This document shows positions 26,761 to 34,215 of a stretch of 64,000 nt of DNA, piece after piece (within the stretch, counting starts at the first letter, position 1; the number at the start of each line of letters is the position of its first letter). The position numbers and the translations under genes were made by a program. This DNA comes from Caldimonas brevitalea (GTDB lineage: Bacteria; Pseudomonadota; Gammaproteobacteria; Burkholderiales; Burkholderiaceae_C). Below the pieces are notes generated by a model, which searched no databases, was not told where the DNA came from, and was given only the letters and a program-made list of their open reading frames with translations. The stretch lies in contig NZ_CP011371.1 in NCBI RefSeq assembly GCF_001017435.1, positions 372,001-436,000 on the forward strand, in the 5' to 3' direction.

Positions 26761-26879
26761 CCCTTCACATTTTTGACCATCGTGAACGCCCCGCCAGGTA
26801 CTTCCCGTCGTGGCACTTCGATGCAGGTCGCCGCTGTAGGCTAGCTCAGGGTCGAGAAGCGCACTTCATTTGTTTAACC
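26755..26879 (+). repeat. attC-like repeat copy J
   Basis: 125 nt. Perfect R'' box GCCTAAC (26755-26761) over the stop codon, conserved core CCCCGCCAGGTACTTCCCGTCGTGGCACTTCGATG, and R'-like box GTTTAAC (26872-26878). In layout this is the copy closest to a textbook attC. Confidence 0.8.
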
Positions 26880-26886
26880 GTCACTC

Positions 26887-27348
26887 ATGGATGAACTGCT
26901 TGTTGCATTCTGTGCCCTAGTTCTGTGGCGAATCTTCGTTGCTTGGCTTGCGGCTCTCTTCGTTGCGGTACTCCTCGCCCAAGCTTTGCCATGGTTCGGT
27001 CCTGGCTGGATCTTTGCAACGGCGTTTCTCGGCTTCGCAGCCGGCATCGTCTGGCAGACGGTTAGCTCGTCCCCAGTCGAGGTACCAGACTCGCAGCCGC
27101 CGATGTCGCTCGTCGTGGCTTTCCTGGGTATCGGCGCTATCGGCACATTCTGGGGAAGCGTGCTCGAGTTCGCCACTGGTTCGGCCGGGGTCGCCGCCAG
27201 CGTTCTTCTCGTCTCGCCGTTTATCTTCGGACCGGTTGCGGCAGCCGTCACAAAGCGCGCAATCTCGGTACGTCGCTTGTTGTTTGCTTCATCCGCCTTG
27301 CTAGTTGGCTTTGGGGTTCCTTATGCAGTCAGAGTGCTCCCCACTTAA
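26887..27348 (+). CDS. Polytopic membrane cassette protein
   Basis: 153 aa, strongly hydrophobic with about four membrane helices (5-35, 38-58, 75-100, 105-125) and a last helix near the C-terminus. Unrecognised; no enzyme motif visible. The ATG is 8 nt after the R'-like box of copy J. The end overlaps the start of copy K (CCCCACTTAAGC), whose 5' half is missing. Confidence 0.7.
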   Translation: MDELLVAFCALVLWRIFVAWLAALFVAVLLAQALPWFGPGWIFATAFLGFAAGIVWQTVSSSPVEVPDSQPPMSLVVAFLGIGAIGTFWGSVLEFATGSAGVAASVLLVSPFIFGPVAAAVTKRAISVRRLLFASSALLVGFGVPYAVRVLPT

Positions 27349-27445
27349 GCAGGTTGCTCGGTACTTCCCATCGTGGCACTTGGATGCTGATAGCCGCGAA
27401 GCGGCCAGTTCGGGACAGGGAAGTCACTTTCATTCGTTGGAGCTC
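27344..27445 (+). repeat. attC-like repeat copy K (5' part deleted)
   Basis: Lacks the GTTGATGAACATGAACGTCCC arm. It keeps TACTTCCCATCGTGGCACTTGGATG, GCCGCGAAGCGGCCAG, the 3' arm GGGACAGGGAAGTCACTTTCATTC, and box GTTGGAG. No ORF follows immediately; the next gene starts at 27552. Confidence 0.75.
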
Positions 27446-27551
27446 AACATGCGCGCTTGCCGCCTGTACCGGCCGCCGCTTTGCAGTGGAAGCAGAGATT
27501 TGTGTCGACAAGGTCCGGGCGCCCCAGATGCCAATCAGGTAGGCTGGTGCC

Positions 27552-27836
27552 ATGACAGATGAACCAATCCGCAAGACGCTAACAGAGTTTGTCGGCGCTT
27601 TTGAGGTCGTGTTTCGATACGACTGGGACTACACCAAGCTCATGCTCGGGGACGAGGCGGACGGCGCCACGTTCGTCGAGCCAGGTCTGGAAGACGAGAC
27701 AGAGGATTGGGGGGCACGGGGCGCACTTCTGGAGAAGTACAGGGCGCTGGTCACGGCGATGAAAGCTGCCGGCCTGGAACCTGCGTTTCCATTCCCTCTG
27801 GAGAACCTACCCGGCTTCAAGGTCCGGGTTTGGTAG
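27552..27836 (+). CDS. Cassette-type small hypothetical protein 11
   Basis: 94 aa, acidic and soluble, unrecognised (FEVVFRYDWDYTKLMLGDEADG, then a helical centre and LENLPGFKVRVW). It starts about 107 nt after copy K. It is the last ORF before the IS block, so its own downstream repeat, if any, was lost when the insertion elements arrived. Confidence 0.65.
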   Translation: MTDEPIRKTLTEFVGAFEVVFRYDWDYTKLMLGDEADGATFVEPGLEDETEDWGARGALLEKYRALVTAMKAAGLEPAFPFPLENLPGFKVRVW

Positions 27837-27915
27837 CCGGGGCGCCTTTCCACGATAGTAGGACTGGGGCAGGAACGTAAGCGTCCGGCCGTAAGCTTCC
27901 CCGTAAGCTCCCCTA

Positions 27916-28788
27916 TCAAGCAGACAGTTGATTCCTGAAGTCCGCGGCGGTTGTGGTCGTCAAACGTGGCATGAACTGGCGTGGCGGAATGCCACCCAGC
28001 GAGTCATGCGGTCGGTACTCGTTGTACTGGGTCAGCCACTCCTCGGTGATCGCCTTCACGTGCTCAATCGAGCTGAACAGGTAGGCGTCGAGCACCTCGG
28101 TGCGGTAGGTCTTGTTGAACCGTTCGATGTACGCGTTCTGGTTCGGCTCGCCGGGCTCGATGTAGTTCAGCGCGATCCCCTTGCGCTGCGCCCATTGCAC
28201 GAACTCGTGGCTGGTCATCTCCGGGCCGTTGTCCATGCGGATCGCCTTCGGCGCTCCATACCACTCGATCAGCCGATCCAGTGTCCTGATCAGCAATGTC
28301 GACGGAATGGACTGCGACACCTCGACGGCCAACGCCTCGCGGTTGGCCTCGTCGATCACGTTGAGCGTGCGGAATCGACGCCCGTCGTACAGCACGTCGT
28401 GCATGAAGTCCAGCGCCCAGCCCTCGTTGATAAAGGCGCCAGCGGCCAGCGGAATCCGTTCTCGCTTGGGAATGCGCTTCTTCGTGCGCCGCGGCAGGTT
28501 CAGCCCCAGCTCACAGTACACGCGCCAAACCCGCTTATGGTTCCAGGGCCGACCATCCAGGCGCAGCCGGTCAAAGCACTTCCAGAACCCCCAGCGCCCG
28601 TTCCTCTGCACCATGCCGTTGAGCGCATCGATCACCTCGGCATCCTTCTCCTGCGGCAAGACCGGCGTCTTGTAGTACGCCGCCCGCGACAAGCCTGCGG
28701 CCGTGCAGGCTCGCGCGATCGACAAGCGGTGCTCGGTCACCATGACCTGCACCACCTGTCGCTTCGCGGACGGCGTCAGAATTTTTTT
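27916..28788 (-). CDS. IS3-family transposase OrfB (DDE integrase domain)
   Basis: The rve/DDE catalytic region is complete. After the shift site it reads KKILTPSAKRQVVQVMV, then HTH_21-like CTAAGLSRAAYYKT and the Asp in WALDFMHDVLYDGRRF. The second Asp is in IRMDNGPEMTS and the Glu in NAYIERFNKTYRTEVLDAY. It lacks its own good start and is expected as an OrfAB fusion made by -1 frameshifting on the A7 run at 28782-28788. The stop codon lies close to the element end. Confidence 0.85.
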   Translation of the reverse strand, partial: KKILTPSAKRQVVQVMVTEHRLSIARACTAAGLSRAAYYKTPVLPQEKDAEVIDALNGMVQRNGRWGFWKCFDRLRLDGRPWNHKRVWRVYCELGLNLPRRTKKRIPKRERIPLAAGAFINEGWALDFMHDVLYDGRRFRTLNVIDEANREALAVEVSQSIPSTLLIRTLDRLIEWYGAPKAIRMDNGPEMTSHEFVQWAQRKGIALNYIEPGEPNQNAYIERFNKTYRTEVLDAYLFSSIEHVKAITEEWLTQYNEYRPHDSLGGIPPRQFMPRLTTTTAADFRNQLSA

Positions 28789-29084
28789 GACAGCACGTCC
28801 TTGATGGCTGCGTTCTCCAGCGCCAGATCCGCGTACATGCGCTTCAGTCGCGCGTTCTCCGCTTCGAGCTCGCGCATGCGCGTGAGGTCCGACACCGTCG
28901 CGCCGGCGTACTTGCTCTTCCACGCGTAGTACGTCGCCGCGCTGATGCCGTGCTTGCGACACACCTCGGCAACCAGCATCCCGGCTTCCCCTTCCTTCAG
29001 GATCGCCACGATCTGGCTCTCGCTGAACTTGCTCTTTCTCATCGTCCTCGTCTTCCTATTCGAGGCCACATTCTCCAGATTCAA
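28776..29084 (-). CDS. IS3-family transposase OrfA (HTH)
   Basis: 102 aa (ATG at 29039 within it gives the usual MRKSKFSESQIV start, 87 aa). Helix-turn-helix SQIVAILKEGEAGMLVAEVCRKHGISAATYYAWKSKY is followed by a leucine-zipper-like helix (MRELEAENARLKRMYADLALE). It ends just after seven A residues (28782-28788 on the + strand as T7), the slippery site for OrfAB. Confidence 0.85.
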   Translation of the reverse strand: MNLENVASNRKTRTMRKSKFSESQIVAILKEGEAGMLVAEVCRKHGISAATYYAWKSKYAGATVSDLTRMRELEAENARLKRMYADLALENAAIKDVLSKKF

Positions 29085-29174
29085 GTGTCTACGTCGAGGG
29101 GAAGCTTACGCGGCCAACCCGTCTTGAATGCACAGTTTCAAGCGGCAAGGATGGTGTCCACCAAGAATTTTTAG

Positions 29175-29522
29175 GTGGACACCATGGAAGAAGCCAAGCC
29201 GAAGAGACGACGCCGCCACGACCGGGAACTGAAGCAGCGAGTGCTGGTGGCGTGCAGCGAACCAGGAGCGTCGGTGGCGAGCATCGCGCTGGCGCATGGC
29301 CTGAACGCCAACCTGGTGCACAAGTGGCGCCGCCAGGCGGGGACAGTGGGGCCTGTCGAAGCCTTCGTTCCTGTCGCCGTCACCTCTGCTGGCCCGGTAC
29401 ACCGGGAGCCCGCGCAAGCGATCCACGTAGAGCTGCAACGAGGCCCATTCAGCGTGCGGGTGAACTGGCCGCTCAGCGCAGCTGAGACCTGTGCGGCCTG
29501 GCTACGCGAGCTGCTGCGTTGA
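29175..29522 (+). CDS. tnpA: IS66-family TnpA
   Basis: 115 aa. IS66 accessory protein with a basic N-terminus and helix-turn-helix (RVLVACSEPGASVASIALAHGLNANLVHKWRRQ). The C-terminus (TCAAWLRELLR) is the same as in element 2. tnpB follows with a short overlap. The sequence upstream has a small inverted repeat, GTGTCCACC/GGTGGACAC (29153-29183 area). Confidence 0.88.
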   Translation: MDTMEEAKPKRRRRHDRELKQRVLVACSEPGASVASIALAHGLNANLVHKWRRQAGTVGPVEAFVPVAVTSAGPVHREPAQAIHVELQRGPFSVRVNWPLSAAETCAAWLRELLR

Positions 29523-29838
29523 TCCGGGTGGACGCGGTGTGGCTCGCTGTCGAGCCGCTGGACATGCGGTGCGGGACAGAAGCCGCCCTGGCGCGGGTCG
29601 TGGCCGTCTTCGGCGCGGCCCGTCCGCACCACGCCTACCTGTTTGCCAACCGTCGGGCCAACCGCATGAAGGTGCTCGTGCACGACGGCATCGGCGTGTG
29701 GCTGGCCGCACGGCGGCTGAACAACGGCAAGTTCGTCTGGCCCAAGGACGCCCTCGGCACCCTAACGCTCACCCACGCGCAACTCGACGCCCTCGTGCTC
29801 GGGCTGCCCTGGCAGCGCATCGGCGAAGCCGGCGTGAT
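29519..29838 (+). pseudogene. tnpB: IS66-family TnpB, cut by an IS3-family insertion
   Basis: Homologous to the intact tnpB of element 2 (VDAVWLAVEPLDMRCGTE, ARVVAVFGAARPHHAYLFANRR, MKVLVHDGIGVWLAARRL, LGLPWQRIGEAGVI). After GVI the frame enters the inserted element; the last codons (ATC ACC CTG CTG TAG, 31098-31112) lie beyond it. The duplicated target TGAT flanks the insertion. The hybrid frame runs to 29896. Confidence 0.85.
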
Positions 29839-29892
29839 TGACCTGCCCCCTTCTGCCGTGCCAGTCGTATGGAAGGAGTCCGGGGTTGAAGG

Positions 29893-30729
29893 TTAATTGA
29901 TCTCGTGTGAAGCTGAAGGTTGGTGAGCAGCACTGCCTGAATGCTGGCGGTGCTGTTCGGCGAAGCGCGAGGGTGGGATGCGTCCGATGCTGCTGTGCGG
30001 TCGCACCTCGTTGTAGTCGCGTCGCCAGTGCGCGATGGTCTCCCGGGCCTGCTGCAGGGTCTGGAACCAATGCTCGTTCAGGCACTCGTCCCGGAACTTG
30101 CCGTTGAAGCTCTCGATGTAGCCGTTCTGCATGGGTCTGCCGGGCTGGATCAGCAGGTGCCGCACGCCGTGCTCGATGGTCCACGCGATGAAGGCGCGGC
30201 TCGTGAACTCCGGCCCGTTGTCGGTCCGCACAGCGGCGGGGTAGCCTCGGAAGCGAGCCGCACGGTCCAGCAGCCTCGTGACGTACTCACCCGAGATGCC
30301 GTAATCGACCGTGATGTCAACACACTCGTGGCTGAAGTCGTCGGCGACCGTCAGGCACTTCAGTCGTCGGCCATTGGCCAGGCTGTCACTGACGAAATCC
30401 ATGCTCCATACCTCGTTGACCATCGTGGCGGCCTGCAGCGGCAGGCGCTCGGCCGGTGGCCTGCGAACCTTCTTGCGCTTGCGCACCGCCAGGTTGGCCG
30501 CCGCGTACAGCCGCCACACACGCTTGTGGTTGACGTTGGGGAACTCCGGGCGCAACAAGTCGTGGATGCGGCGGTAGCCGAACCGGCGCCGTTCGTGAGC
30601 GATCTCGACGATGCGCCCGGCCAGTGCCTGTGTCTGAGCGTCGGCCTGCGGCGGGTGCCGATAGCTGTCGCGGGATAGCCCCACGAGGCGACACGCACGG
30701 CGCTCCGACAGTTGGTGTTCCTGAACCAT
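29893..30729 (-). CDS. IS407-type transposase OrfB
   Basis: 278 aa. HTH_21 region (RACRLVGLSRDSYRH) followed by the rve integrase core: Asp in WSMDFVSDSLANGRRL, Asp in AVRTDNGPEFTSRAF, Glu in NGYIESFNGKFRDECLNEHWF. Complete; probably expressed as an OrfAB fusion by frameshift from the upstream orfA. Confidence 0.9.
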   Translation of the reverse strand: MVQEHQLSERRACRLVGLSRDSYRHPPQADAQTQALAGRIVEIAHERRRFGYRRIHDLLRPEFPNVNHKRVWRLYAAANLAVRKRKKVRRPPAERLPLQAATMVNEVWSMDFVSDSLANGRRLKCLTVADDFSHECVDITVDYGISGEYVTRLLDRAARFRGYPAAVRTDNGPEFTSRAFIAWTIEHGVRHLLIQPGRPMQNGYIESFNGKFRDECLNEHWFQTLQQARETIAHWRRDYNEVRPHSSIGRIPPSRFAEQHRQHSGSAAHQPSASHEIN

Positions 30730-30761
30730 CTTGCGGACCGCCTCGCGCTTGGCTCGTGGGG

Positions 30762-31037
30762 CTAACGCTTTACCCCGAGGACGCTCTTGAGCGCGTGCAT
30801 GTCCAGGTGCGCCTCGGCCAACAGCTTCTTGAGCTTGGCGTTCTCCGCCTCCAGCTCACGCAGCCGTTGCGCGTCCGGCACGTCCATGCCGCCGAACTTG
30901 GAGCGCCACTTGTAGAACGTCGCGTCGCTGAAACCGCCCTTGCGGCAGATCTCGGCCACCGGAATACCGGCCTCGGCCTGCTTGAGGAACCCGATGATCT
31001 GTTCCTCGCTGAACTTGCTCTTCCTCATGTCCGCCAT
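30762..31037 (-). CDS. IS407-type transposase OrfA
   Basis: 91 aa. The helix-turn-helix (EEQIIGFLKQAEAGIPVAEICRKGGFSDATFYKWRSKFG) and C-terminal coiled coil (LRELEAENAKLKKLLAEAHLDMHAL) are typical of IS407/IS2-group OrfA. Confidence 0.9.
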   Translation of the reverse strand: MADMRKSKFSEEQIIGFLKQAEAGIPVAEICRKGGFSDATFYKWRSKFGGMDVPDAQRLRELEAENAKLKKLLAEAHLDMHALKSVLGVKR

Positions 31038-31164
31038 TCTCCTGGTTGACGGACTTCACTTCCTTTACCCTGGCACGGCTGGTGGGGAGCAGGTCATGAT
31101 CACCCTGCTGTAGCCATCGCAATTGCGGCATCTTCCGATGCTGCCCGCCGGCGTTTGCGGCACG

Positions 31165-32724
31165 ATGGCCACCGTGACCGGCGACGACCTCGACACCCTC
31201 GATGTACAGCAGCTGCGCGAAGCCCTGCGGGCAACGCGTGCCGAGCTGGCCTTCAAGCAGGCCGTCATCGACAAGCTCACCCACGAGAACGCTGTGCTCA
31301 AGCGGCTGAAGTTCGCCGCCAAGAGCGAGGCGTACACACCCGAGCAGAAGAGCCTGCTGGACGAGACGTTGGACACCGACTTGGCGGCCGTCGCCGCCGA
31401 GATCGGGGCACTGCAGCCGGTCGCGAACCAGCGCGTCGAGGACAAGCGGCAACCCAAGCGCCAGCCACTACCGGCACACCTGCCGCGGCGGGAGATCCGC
31501 CACGAGCCGCAGAACACCATCTGTGGCTGCGGCCAGGCGATGCAGCGCATCGGCGAAGACATTGCCGAGAAGCTGGACTACCAGCCGGGCGTGTTCACGG
31601 TGCAGCGCCACATCCGCGGCAAATGGGTCTGCACCTGTTGCGAGAAGCTGGTGCAGGTGCCGGTGGCACCGCACGTAATCGACAAGGGGCTGCCCACCTG
31701 TGGCCTGCTCGCCCAGGTGCTGGTGGCCAAGTACCTCGACCACCTCCCGCTGTACCGCCAGGAAGCCATCTTCGAGCGCGCTGGGCATGCACTCGCCCGC
31801 TCGACACTCGCGCAGTGGGTGGGCGAGTGCGGCGTCCAATTGCAACCGCTGGTCGATGCGTTGGCCCAGGAACTGCTGCGCCAGCCGGTGCTGCACGCCG
31901 ACGAGACGCCGGTGGCGATGCTCAAGCCGGGCCACGGCAAAACGCACCGGGCGTACTTGTGGAGCTACTGCACCACCCAGTTCAACCCGATGAAGGCGGT
32001 GGTGTTCGACTTCGCCGACAGCCGCGGCGGCCAGCATGTGCGGTCCTTCCTCGGACTGCCTGGCACACCCGAGAAGCCGGGCTGGCAGGGGCAGCTCGTC
32101 ACCGACGACTTCAGCGGCTACAAGGCCTGCTTCGAGCTGGGCGTGACCGAGGTGGGCTGCATGGCGCACGCACGGCGCAAGTTCCATGAGCTGTGGGCCA
32201 ACCACCAGAGCCAGGTCGCCGAGCAGGCGCTGAAGTTCTTCGGCGAACTCTACGACGTGGAGCGCGACGTGGCCGACGTCGACATTGCGACCCGACTCGA
32301 GGCCCGGCGCCGACGATCACGACCGGGGGCCAACGCGCTTCATCAGTGGCTGCGGCAGCAGCGGCAGAAGATACCCGATGGCTCGGCCACCGCGCGTGCG
32401 ATCGACTACAGCCTCAACCGCTGCGTGGCGTTGACGCGCTTCCTGGATGACGGGGATCTGCCGATCGACAACAACTGGGTCGAGAACCAGATCCGGCCGA
32501 TTGCGCTCGGGCGCTCGAACTGGCTGTTTGCCGGGAGCCTGCGAGCGGGCAAGCGCGCCGCCACGGTGATGAGCCTGCTGCACTCGGCGCGCATCAATGG
32601 GCATGAACCCTACGCGTACATGTGCGACGTGCTGGAGCGGTTGCCGCTGCAGCCGGCGAGCCGGATCGACGAGCTACTGCCGCATCGGTGGGGTCCTAAG
32701 CTGCGGACGAACCGCGGCGAGTAG
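31165..32724 (+). CDS. tnpC: IS66-family transposase TnpC
   Basis: 519 aa from ATG 31165 (the frame is open from 31123). Order of parts: N-terminal coiled coil (LTHENAVLKRLKFAAKSE), zinc-binding region with CGCGQAM and CTCCEK, then the DDE domain (HADETPVAML, VTDDFSGYKA, MAHARRKFHELW). It ends with the IS66_C segment (LHSARINGHEPYAYM...LLPHRWGP). Intact, although its partner tnpB is broken. Confidence 0.92.
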   Translation: MATVTGDDLDTLDVQQLREALRATRAELAFKQAVIDKLTHENAVLKRLKFAAKSEAYTPEQKSLLDETLDTDLAAVAAEIGALQPVANQRVEDKRQPKRQPLPAHLPRREIRHEPQNTICGCGQAMQRIGEDIAEKLDYQPGVFTVQRHIRGKWVCTCCEKLVQVPVAPHVIDKGLPTCGLLAQVLVAKYLDHLPLYRQEAIFERAGHALARSTLAQWVGECGVQLQPLVDALAQELLRQPVLHADETPVAMLKPGHGKTHRAYLWSYCTTQFNPMKAVVFDFADSRGGQHVRSFLGLPGTPEKPGWQGQLVTDDFSGYKACFELGVTEVGCMAHARRKFHELWANHQSQVAEQALKFFGELYDVERDVADVDIATRLEARRRRSRPGANALHQWLRQQRQKIPDGSATARAIDYSLNRCVALTRFLDDGDLPIDNNWVENQIRPIALGRSNWLFAGSLRAGKRAATVMSLLHSARINGHEPYAYMCDVLERLPLQPASRIDELLPHRWGPKLRTNRGE

Positions 32725-33283
32725 GTGTCGCAGTCGCGAGATCGATAGTCCAGGTGCCATGCTCCTCGGCATCGAACGAAACCACAAGGTTGTCGCTGCC
32801 CTCGCAAACAAGTTCGCGCACGAACCAAGCTGTCGAGACCGCCGGGGAAACGTCGGGTGGCGGCCCATCTCGGAAGAACGAGAGCAGCGTCCCATCAAGG
32901 GAAAAACACAGAACTCCCTCACCGCCAGTGCAAAACCATCGCTCGTCTGGAGTGATGATTCCGACCGCTGGATCCCCATAGTGGTCGCCTGCCGGATGGA
33001 CGCTGCCATCTCGCTTATCCACGACGAACACCGCCTCGTACGAGTGGCACAACCGGTAGTTTGGTGATTCGGCCAAGACACGCAGTTCAAGCGGTGACAC
33101 GAACTCTCCTCTGACAATCTCGCAGATCGTATCCGAGGTGCCGAGCTCAGCAGTCAAGACGGAATCACCGGACGCGTACGCAGGAACTGCCGAATCTGTC
33201 TGACGGCTCCCAGCCTGAAGCAGCCGGCCGCAGCGCAGGCGGAAGCGGGCACTGCAGACCCCTATCATTCCGTATGACTTCAC
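32696..33283 (-). CDS. Hypothetical protein with C-terminus replaced by IS66 sequence
   Basis: Up to 195 aa; the only ATGs are at 33283 and 33268. The body looks coding and acidic (LRVLAESPNYRLCHSYEAVFVVDKRDGS, GDHYGDPAVGIITPDERWFCTGGEGVL, LVVSFDAEEHGTWTIDL), but no family is recognised. The last residues come from the IS66 element end, so the gene is probably truncated. The N-terminal part overlaps repeat copy L, so the true start is uncertain. Confidence 0.55.
   Translation of the reverse strand: MKSYGMIGVCSARFRLRCGRLLQAGSRQTDSAVPAYASGDSVLTAELGTSDTICEIVRGEFVSPLELRVLAESPNYRLCHSYEAVFVVDKRDGSVHPAGDHYGDPAVGIITPDERWFCTGGEGVLCFSLDGTLLSFFRDGPPPDVSPAVSTAWFVRELVCEGSDNLVVSFDAEEHGTWTIDLATATPTRRGSSAA
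33210..33273 (+). repeat. Possible 3' half of an attC-like repeat (copy L)
   Basis: GCCGGCCGCAGCGCAGGCGG, then GCACTGCAGACCCCTATCATTCCGT, lines up with the 3' half of the family consensus. It is directly followed by a small ORF. Weak. Confidence 0.4.
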
Positions 33284-33444
33284 CTCTTCTTGAACACTCC
33301 AAGCGCTGGATCGAAGATTCCTGGCGAGAAGTTGGCTCCAGCTTCAATGCGGGCCAAGTCCCCGTCGTGCAGTTCGAGCGGATGGATGCCGATGACCTCG
33401 CGCATCCCTTCAAGAACCGCGAGCGTACGGTCAAGGCGCGTTGA
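33274..33444 (+). CDS. Very small cassette-type ORF
   Basis: 56 aa from ATG 33274 (LLEHSKRWIEDSWREVGSSFN...VVQFERMDADDLAHPFK). Not recognised. It lies exactly between repeat copies L and M on the same strand, which is the reason to list it. It could be the front of a longer gene that was shortened. Confidence 0.4.
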   Translation: MTSPLLEHSKRWIEDSWREVGSSFNAGQVPVVQFERMDADDLAHPFKNRERTVKAR

Positions 33445-33504
33445 TCGTATGCTTAGGCGCTAACAAGAGCGGCAAGAGTGCGATCTCAGCTCTGACAGTG
33501 CTTC

Positions 33505-33655
33505 TCCGGGCTCCACTCGTAGACAATCGTCAACGTTTCCCCAGGCAGTTCCCATCGTTTTCCCGACACTGGAACTTTCCATCCCAGCTGTGGGTGCCCG
33601 CGCGGCGTGAGGCGAGTCGCGCGGGACCGAGAAGCTTCTTTTCACTCATCAGGTC
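33505..33655 (+). repeat. Diverged attC-like repeat copy M
   Basis: CACTCGTAGACAATCGTCAACG...CCCCAGGCAGTTCCCATCGTTTTC, 3' arm GCGGGACCGAGAAGCTTCTTTTCACTCATC, just before ATG 33662. The order of blocks is as in copies A-K. Confidence 0.6.
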
Positions 33656-33661
33656 CCATAC

Positions 33662-34090
33662 ATGCGAACTAGTGCTACAGCCGTCACTCTGAGCTTCTGT
33701 CTCTTGGCCCTCGGAAACACCCCTGCTCAATCTCAAGCTCCACAAGTGAAGGATGAAGGCATTGCATACACCACGGTTGAAGAGGCGCTTCAGGCACTCA
33801 AGGCGAAGCCAGGGGTCAGCCTCTCCACAACCAAGCCCGACAACTGGGTGATCGCGACCGAATCCGGAGCCTCTATCCAGTGGTCGTTCACGCCGCCAGG
33901 CCACTATGCCCACCCAGCGGTAGTCCGCCGCGAAGTCAAACAGAAAGACAACGACGTCTACGTCGAAACGCAGGCACTTTGCCATGCTGAGAAGGTCTCC
34001 TGCGACAGATTGATCGTGGAGTTCAAGCAGCTGAACGAGCGCATGCGCAAGACAGTGCAGAGCCGCCTAAAAGACAGCAGGTCAGAGTGA
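33662..34090 (+). CDS. Exported small cassette-type protein
   Basis: 142 aa. Sec signal peptide (about 1-23, ending AQS). The mature part has VEEALQALKAKPGVSLSTTKPDNWVI, then QWSFTPPGHYAHPAVVRREVKQ and two cysteines (ALCHAEKVSCDRL) that could form a disulfide. Resembles conserved hypothetical exported proteins; function unknown. It lies between repeat copies M and N, and its stop TGA is in GAGTGAC, an R''-like heptamer. Confidence 0.7.
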   Translation: MRTSATAVTLSFCLLALGNTPAQSQAPQVKDEGIAYTTVEEALQALKAKPGVSLSTTKPDNWVIATESGASIQWSFTPPGHYAHPAVVRREVKQKDNDVYVETQALCHAEKVSCDRLIVEFKQLNERMRKTVQSRLKDSRSE

Positions 34091-34140
34091 CTCACGTGAC
34101 ACATATAGCGGGCAGCCCCATCGAACAGCACTTCACTTCG

Positions 34141-34215
34141 CGCGCGAACTCGCTGATGAAGATGACCGCTCGGCCGGCCGTCCCCTCGTGGCACGTCCCT
34201 GCCGATCGGCGCGCT
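34141..34215 (+). repeat. attC-like repeat copy N (5' half)
   Basis: GCGAACTCGCTGATGAAGATGACCGC...CCGTCCCCTCGTGGCACGTCCCTGCCGATCGGCG aligns with the family core. It stops where IS66 tnpA-like sequence begins. Confidence 0.6.

Larger units (their letters stand above)
27891..29109 (-). mobile_element. IS3-family insertion sequence 1
   Basis: About 1.2 kb, carrying orfA and orfB on the minus strand. The outer inverted repeat GTAAGCTTCCCC is perfect (27891-27902 and 29098-29109). A second imperfect pair, AGACAnTTGAnTC, lies further in (27922 and 29090), so the true ends are either of these. An IS66-type end, GTAAGCG, sits just outside at 27876, which leaves open that the outer repeat belongs to an IS66 element the IS3 entered. 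No target duplication is evident. Confidence 0.75.
29839..31096 (-). mobile_element. IS3-family insertion sequence 2 (IS407-like), inside IS66 tnpB
   Basis: 1258 bp. The terminal inverted repeats of about 26 bp begin TGACCTGC and end CCGTGCCAG on both sides (29839-29864 and 31070-31096). A 4-bp target duplication TGAT is seen at 29835-29838 and 31097-31100. It carries orfA and orfB on the minus strand. The 4-bp duplication fits the IS407 group. Confidence 0.92.
29110..32730 (+). mobile_element. IS66-family element 1, interrupted
   Basis: It carries tnpA, tnpB and tnpC in the standard order on the plus strand. tnpB is split by an IS3-family insertion (29839-31096). The left boundary is uncertain, since an IS66-type end GTAAGCG stands at 27876 beyond IS3 element 1. 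No matching right end is visible after tnpC, so the right end is probably lost. Confidence 0.75.

Noticed and set aside
20091..27445. CRISPR array
   Set aside because: Repeats are over 100 bp, variable in length, contain dyads and are separated by 230-1500 bp units with ORFs. Not 25-40 bp repeats with regular spacers.
26625..33187. GCAGGAAC near 27868, 26630 and 33180 as an IS66 target duplication
   Set aside because: The 8-mer occurs also inside a cassette gene and no GTAA/TTAC terminus adjoins the right-hand occurrence, so it is probably chance.
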